In this document: positions 60,287-64,000 of the stretch, in pieces
How positions within the stretch are numbered: position 1 is the stretch's first letter
How the letters are laid out: every line of letters begins with the position of its first letter
Source of the DNA: Pseudooceanicola atlanticus
GTDB taxonomy: Bacteria; Pseudomonadota; Alphaproteobacteria; Rhodobacterales; Rhodobacteraceae
Length of the DNA: 64,000 bases
Assembly: GCF_000768315.1 (NCBI RefSeq)
Contig: NZ_AQQX01000002.1
Location: 186,001-250,000, forward strand
Reading direction: 5' to 3'
Translations under genes and position numbers: made by a program
The notes under the pieces: generated by a model
Seen by the model: only the letters and a program-made list of their open reading frames with translations
What the model was told of the DNA's origin: nothing
Databases searched by the model: none

Positions 60287-60317
60287 GGACCGTGCCCTTG
60301 CCCAAAGGGCGCGGTCC
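60287..60317 (+). terminator. Hairpin between the two flp genes
   Basis: GGACCGTGCCCTT (60287-60299) pairs with AAGGGCGCGGTCC (60305-60317) with one G-U pair and a 5-nt loop, followed by TTTCGGTTTC. It is probably a partial terminator that sets high flp1 expression relative to downstream genes. Confidence 0.8.
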
Positions 60318-60406
60318 TTTCGGTTTCATACGGAACCGAACGGCCGAAGAATCGGCGTCTCAAGGGTCGCAAGACCATCAACCCTCTGATTCTGGGGAAG
60401 AGCAGG

Positions 60407-60580
60407 ATGAAGAAGGTCGTGAAGACATTTCGCCGGGACGAAGCCGGCGCCGTTACGGTCGATTGGGTCGTTCTGACCGCACTGGGAATCGCGCTTTGCG
60501 TGGCAACGTTCAATGCCATGAGCGACGGCGCGACCGGTCTGGCCGGAAACACGGAATCCTTCATGGGATCCCAGCGGTAA
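60407..60580 (+). CDS. flp: Flp-type IVb pilin, second copy
   Basis: A 57-residue Flp prepilin, MKKVVKTFRRDEAG before the cleavage site, with mature start AVTVDWVVLTALGIALCVAT. It shares the 15-residue block DEAGAVTVDWVVLTA with the first copy and also ends FMGSQ before its last residue, so the two arose by duplication. It has a cysteine in the helix, unlike the first copy. The start codon has AGCAGG upstream. Confidence 0.9.
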   Translation: MKKVVKTFRRDEAGAVTVDWVVLTALGIALCVATFNAMSDGATGLAGNTESFMGSQR

Positions 60581-60777
60581 GGACCACCCGGCCCGTCACC
60601 GCGCCATGCACCTCGCGAACCGTGCCCGCATCGCTGGCGCGGCGTTCACCGTTCGGCCCCGCGCCTCATGCGACAGTCACCTCACTGGACTGGTTCAACA
60701 TGACGCTACGGGACACCGAACAACCCAACACTGTCCAATATTTGGCCACAATCCGCTTCTAATCTGACGCTTGTGGT

Positions 60778-60806
60778 AGCCCCGTGCCGACAGTCCGGGG
60801 CTTTGT
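60778..60806 (+). terminator. Hairpin upstream of cpaB
   Basis: AGCCCCG (60778-60784) and CGGGGCT (60796-60802) with an 11-nt loop, then TTGTGG. It lies in the 269-bp gap between flp2 and cpaB. I see no gene in that gap. Confidence 0.5.
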
Positions 60807-60849
60807 GGGGGCCGGAACTTTCCGACCCTGAGCTGGAAAGGAACGCAAT

Positions 60850-61704
60850 ATGAGAGCTGTATTCGGATTGGTACTTGTCGTCGGTCTCGGCCTTGCCGGG
60901 TTTGCCGTCGTCATGGTCAAGAACCTCCTGAATGAACAGGCCATGCTGGCCCAGTCCCAGGCGGGACAGGTGCAGAAGGTCCCGACAAAGATGGTCTACG
61001 TGGCCAACCGCCAGGTTCAATATGGCGAGGAACTGAAGAAGGAAGACGTCCGCCGCGTCGAATGGCCCGCGGCCGCGATGCCCGAAGGCGTGTTCTTCGA
61101 AGAGGACCAGCTCTTCCCCGCCGGTGACACCCGCCCCCGCTACGTCCTGCGCATGATGGAGCCGAACGAGGCCGTCATGGAGGTCAAGATCACCAAGCCC
61201 GGCGAAGATGCCGGCCTCACCTCGCGCCTCGAAAAGGGCATGCGTGCCTTCGCGATCAAGGTCGACGTGTCCTCGGGCGTGTCGGGCTTCCTGCGCCCCG
61301 GTGACAAGGTCGACATCTACTGGACGGGCCGTGTCGAAGGTGCCAACCGCTCCGGCGAAGTGACCAAGCTGATCGAAACCGGCATCAAGCTTGTCGCGGT
61401 CGACCAGATGGCCAATGGCGATGTCAGCGAGGCGATGATCGCCCGCACCGTCACCGTCGCAATCAACCCGCAGCAGGTCGCCTCCCTCGCCCAGGCACAG
61501 TCGACGGGCAGCCTGTCGCTCTCGCTCGTGGGCAATTTCGACGATACCGTCGCCGAGGCCATCGAGGTCGACCAGCGCTCCCTGCTGGGACTGGCGGAAA
61601 TGCCCGAAATTCAACAGCAACGCGAGGAACCCAGAGAGCGCGTCTGCACCATCCGGACCCGCCGCGGCGCAGAGGTCGTGGAGACCCCGGTCGCCTGCAA
61701 CTGA
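60850..61704 (+). CDS. cpaB: Tad pilus assembly protein CpaB
   Basis: A 284-residue periplasmic pilus assembly protein anchored by an N-terminal helix (residues 4-24). It has a SAF domain (MVYVANRQVQYGEELKKEDVRRVEWP, near residues 48-73) and the RcpC/CpaB core (SGVSGFLRPGDKVDIYWTGR near residue 140). It works with the secretin CpaC encoded downstream. AAAGGA precedes ATG 60850. A 12-bp hairpin follows the stop. Confidence 0.92.
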   Translation: MRAVFGLVLVVGLGLAGFAVVMVKNLLNEQAMLAQSQAGQVQKVPTKMVYVANRQVQYGEELKKEDVRRVEWPAAAMPEGVFFEEDQLFPAGDTRPRYVLRMMEPNEAVMEVKITKPGEDAGLTSRLEKGMRAFAIKVDVSSGVSGFLRPGDKVDIYWTGRVEGANRSGEVTKLIETGIKLVAVDQMANGDVSEAMIARTVTVAINPQQVASLAQAQSTGSLSLSLVGNFDDTVAEAIEVDQRSLLGLAEMPEIQQQREEPRERVCTIRTRRGAEVVETPVACN

Positions 61705-61727
61705 CCCCCTGCCACATCGCGAATTCG

Positions 61728-61760
61728 ACAAAGCCGCAGCCTCGCTCTGCGGCTTTGTTG
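61728..61760 (+). terminator. Hairpin after cpaB
   Basis: ACAAAGCCGCAG (61728-61739) and CTGCGGCTTTGT (61747-61758), a perfect 12-bp stem with a 7-nt loop followed by TGCATC. It lies between cpaB and cpaC and may be a partial terminator. Confidence 0.7.
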
Positions 61761-61876
61761 CATCAGGAATGGCGCGAAAGTCATTGATTCTTGCAAAAAA
61801 TCGGCTTTTGCCCCATCATGAAAGGAACGACGGGCGAAAAGACCCGACCAGAGGCGTGATCGGAGAGGCAGGTCAC

Positions 61877-63301
61877 ATGAAAAATTGCACGTTCCTACGG
61901 GCCGCCCTTTTGGGGCTGACCCTGGCCATTGGCAGTACGGCTGTGCCCGCTCAGGCAGAGCGGCTGACAGTGGTGAACCGAAATTCAGAACAATCGCTCA
62001 AGGTGTCGATCAACCGCGCCGTGGTGGTCGAAAGCGACGTGGCCTTTGCCGAACTCAGCATCGCCAACCCGCAGATCGCCGACATCTCGTCGCTCTCGGA
62101 CCGGTCGATCTACGTTCTGGGCAAGGCGCCGGGGATCACCACGCTGACCCTGCTCGACGCAGAGGGGCGGCTGATCTCCAATGTCGACGTGGTCGTGTCC
62201 GCCGATATCTCGGAATTCAAGGAACGGCTCCGCCAGATCCTGCCCAACGAGAAGATCGAGGTGCGCACCGCCAATGACGGGATCGTCCTGTCGGGCGTCG
62301 TGTCCTCCTCCCAGCGGTTGCAACGCGCCCTGGACCTTGCCGAACGCTACGCGCCGGAACGGGTGTCCAACCTGATGTCCGTGGGCGGCGTCCAGCAGGT
62401 GATGCTGAAGGTCCGATTCGCCGAAATGCAGCGGTCCGTGTCCAAGAACCTCGCCGCCTCGCTGGCGGCCGACGGCTCCGCGCTTGGCGGTGGCCTGGGG
62501 ATCTCCACCGGCACCGGGCGCTATTCCAACTCCGGCAGCCAGACCTCCGGCATCGGCGGCACGCTTCCGGGCTCCAACACCAATTCCGGCGCGACCCTGC
62601 TGGGCTTCAACGCCGGTGCGGTGCAGGTCGGCATCCTGCTGGAAGCGCTGGAAACCAAGGGCGTTGTCCGCACCCTGGCCGAACCCAACCTCACCGCCCT
62701 GTCGGGGCAGGAGGCCAAGTTCCTCGCCGGTGGCGAATATCCCGTGCCCGTCGCCCAGGATGGCGGCACCGTCACGGTCGAATTCAAACCCTTCGGCGTT
62801 GAGCTCAACTTCATCCCGCGGGTCGTCGACCAGGACCTCATCAACCTCGAACTGCAGGCCGCCGTGTCGGCGATCGACCCCAATAACGGGTTCGAACTCA
62901 ACGCCTTCCGGATCGACGCCTTCACCCGCCGCGAAACCTCCACCACGGTGGAAATGCGCGACGGTGACAGCTTTGCCATCGCGGGCCTGCTTCAGGACGA
63001 TTTCCGCGACACCAAAAGCCAGGTGCCATGGCTCGGGGACATCCCGATCCTGGGCGCGCTGTTCCGCTCCGCCGAATACCAGCGTGAGCAATCCGAACTG
63101 GTCATCATCGTGACCGCGCACCTTGTGACCCCCACGCGGGGCGAGGCGCTGGCCCTGCCGACCGACCGGGTCAAACCCCCGTCGGAAAAGGATCTTTTCC
63201 TGTTCGGCAAGGTCGAAAAAGATCAACGCAAGCTCAAGGGGGCCGCGGGCGAAGTCGCCAAGCAGGACTTCAAGGGCTCCTATGGCTACGTGATGGAGTG
63301 A
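61877..63301 (+). CDS. cpaC: Tad pilus secretin CpaC
   Basis: A 474-residue outer-membrane secretin of the type II/III secretion superfamily (CpaC/RcpA). A signal peptide ending PAQA is followed by a pilus N-terminal domain (VVVESDVAFAELSIANPQIAD), a BON-like segment (LPNEKIEVRTANDGIVLSGVV), and the secretin core (VVRTLAEPNLTALSGQEAKF, then VPWLGDIPILGALFRS near residue 390). It forms the exit pore for Flp pili. GGCAGG lies upstream of ATG 61877. Confidence 0.95.
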   Translation: MKNCTFLRAALLGLTLAIGSTAVPAQAERLTVVNRNSEQSLKVSINRAVVVESDVAFAELSIANPQIADISSLSDRSIYVLGKAPGITTLTLLDAEGRLISNVDVVVSADISEFKERLRQILPNEKIEVRTANDGIVLSGVVSSSQRLQRALDLAERYAPERVSNLMSVGGVQQVMLKVRFAEMQRSVSKNLAASLAADGSALGGGLGISTGTGRYSNSGSQTSGIGGTLPGSNTNSGATLLGFNAGAVQVGILLEALETKGVVRTLAEPNLTALSGQEAKFLAGGEYPVPVAQDGGTVTVEFKPFGVELNFIPRVVDQDLINLELQAAVSAIDPNNGFELNAFRIDAFTRRETSTTVEMRDGDSFAIAGLLQDDFRDTKSQVPWLGDIPILGALFRSAEYQREQSELVIIVTAHLVTPTRGEALALPTDRVKPPSEKDLFLFGKVEKDQRKLKGAAGEVAKQDFKGSYGYVME

Positions 63302-63306
63302 TCGGG

Positions 63307-63975
63307 ATGGCTCGCACAACTCACCTGATCCTCATCGGCGCGCTGGCCACCACGGCCCTGTCCGCCTGCACCACGGACAGCCGCCGGTCCTTCCTGAACG
63401 AGGCCGGTACCTTCCAGGGCGATGGCACCTTCGGCAACGCCACGATGAACAACACGCTCGTCCAGAACGGCGAAAAGCGCTACGTTCTGGATCTCGCCAA
63501 CCGGTTCGCCAACGAAGTCGACAGCACCGTTAACTTCGCCTTCAACTCGTCGCAGCTCGATGCGGCGGCGCGGGCAACGCTGAACCAGCAGGCCAATTTC
63601 ATCCGCCAGTTCCCCGAGGTCCGGTTCCGTGTCTACGGCCATACCGACCTGGTCGGGTCCGCCGCCTACAACCAGCGCCTCGGCCTGGCCCGGGCGCGTG
63701 CGGTGGTCGGATACCTCGTCTCCCACGGGATCAGCGCCACCCGGCTCGAAGCGGTCGTCTCCAAGGGCGAAACACAGCCTCTGGTTGTTACACAAGGTCG
63801 CGAGCGGAAAAATCGCCGCACAGTGACTGAAGTGACCGGCTTCGTCGAGGATAACCCGATGATTCTAGACGGAAAATACGCCCAGGTCGTGTATCGCGGC
63901 TATGTCGAATCCGCCATCGCCCCGACCGGTCTGACCGGGGTCGATTTCACCGGTGGGTCCTCGGGTGGTGAATAA
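63307..63975 (+). CDS. OmpA-family lipoprotein of the tad locus
   Basis: A 222-residue lipoprotein (lipobox ALSAC, Cys21) whose middle part is an OmpA-like peptidoglycan-binding domain: VNFAFNSSQLDAAARATLNQ near residue 75 and RVYGHTDLVGSAAYNQRLGL with ARARAVVGYL near residue 110. It probably anchors the pilus machine to the wall at the site usually occupied by a CpaD-like protein. ATG 63307 with GGAG upstream was chosen over GTG 63298, which would overlap the cpaC stop. Confidence 0.9.
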   Translation: MARTTHLILIGALATTALSACTTDSRRSFLNEAGTFQGDGTFGNATMNNTLVQNGEKRYVLDLANRFANEVDSTVNFAFNSSQLDAAARATLNQQANFIRQFPEVRFRVYGHTDLVGSAAYNQRLGLARARAVVGYLVSHGISATRLEAVVSKGETQPLVVTQGRERKNRRTVTEVTGFVEDNPMILDGKYAQVVYRGYVESAIAPTGLTGVDFTGGSSGGE

Positions 63976-63995
63976 TCCCGGTTTGTGACCGGGAT
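63975..63995 (+). terminator. Hairpin after the OmpA-like gene
   Basis: ATCCCGGT (63975-63982) and ACCGGGAT (63988-63995) form an 8-bp stem starting at the last base of the stop codon. The window ends five bases later, so a U-tract cannot be judged. Confidence 0.45.
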
Positions 63996-64000
63996 CGTTC

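Noticed and set aside
1-64000. tRNA, rRNA, CRISPR, insertion sequences, prophage
   Set aside because: I looked for T-arm signatures, spaced direct repeats, terminal inverted repeats and transposase or integrase motifs and saw none that held up.

Overview
This 64 kb window is a contiguous, gene-dense, GC-rich chromosome segment of an alphaproteobacterium. It is almost certainly a member of the Rhodobacterales (roseobacter/Rhodobacter group). The evidence is the gene order coxB-ctaB-small ORF-ctaG-coxC-surf1-thrC-M16 peptidase-rimJ, a stand-alone aa3-oxidase subunit IV of 44 residues, SoxR paired with a VOC protein rather than SoxS, DUF6173 and DUF2332 proteins, and a tad pilus locus whose Flp pilins carry an Asp-Trp motif. 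I see no tRNA, rRNA, CRISPR array, insertion sequence or phage gene.

Layout. 0-6 kb: the 3' end of pth, DUF2332 and DUF2237 proteins, a TPR protein, trpB, and a translationally coupled udg-lysE-moaB set. 6-12 kb: an RND efflux pair (adaptor and permease) converging on an orphan DsbD N-terminal-domain protein. 12-18 kb: YqgE, Sua5-type tRNA threonylcarbamoylation enzyme, an acyl-CoA dehydrogenase coupled to a metallo-beta-lactamase-fold hydrolase, DUF6173, cytochrome oxidase subunit IV and a lipoprotein. 18-28 kb: AzlCD exporter, mobAB, a membrane protein, greA, the SoxR/VOC divergon, ETF-ubiquinone oxidoreductase, a TPR protein, ispE, trpF, lapA, ihfB. 28-37 kb: rpsA and cmk, separated by an accessory block holding a sulfotransferase and a four-gene overlapping operon (HAD-UbiA, GtrA, DprE1-like, DprE2-like) plus a small ORF. 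37-41 kb: pqiA-pqiA-pqiB-pqiC lipid-transport operon. 41-49 kb: rimJ-like acetyltransferase, M16 peptidase, thrC and the cytochrome c oxidase operon. 49-59 kb: tldD, dprA, topA, glutamate dehydrogenase, an L,D-transpeptidase, succinyl-CoA:3-ketoacid CoA transferase and a lytic transglycosylase. 59-64 kb: the start of a tad locus (two flp pilins, cpaB, cpaC, an OmpA-like lipoprotein).

The most notable system is the 32.2-36.1 kb operon. Its members match the mycobacterial route to polyprenyl-phosphate arabinose: a UbiA-type phosphoribosyltransferase fused to a HAD phosphatase, a GtrA protein, a DprE1-like oxidase and a DprE2-like reductase. The last three are in the same order as Rv3789-Rv3790-Rv3791. 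Each gene overlaps the next by four bases, and the cluster sits between cmk and rpsA, which are usually adjacent.

Several regulatory sites can be read directly: a near-perfect SoxR operator inside a 19-bp promoter spacer, an FNR-type palindrome between coxB and tldD, paired TTAAC motifs (possible CtrA half-sites) ahead of dprA and flp, an inverted repeat over the probable ihfB promoter, and several rho-independent terminators. Operons here rely heavily on 4-nt stop/start overlaps, often with GTG or TTG starts. Functions are assigned by reading motifs and family resemblance; no database search was run.
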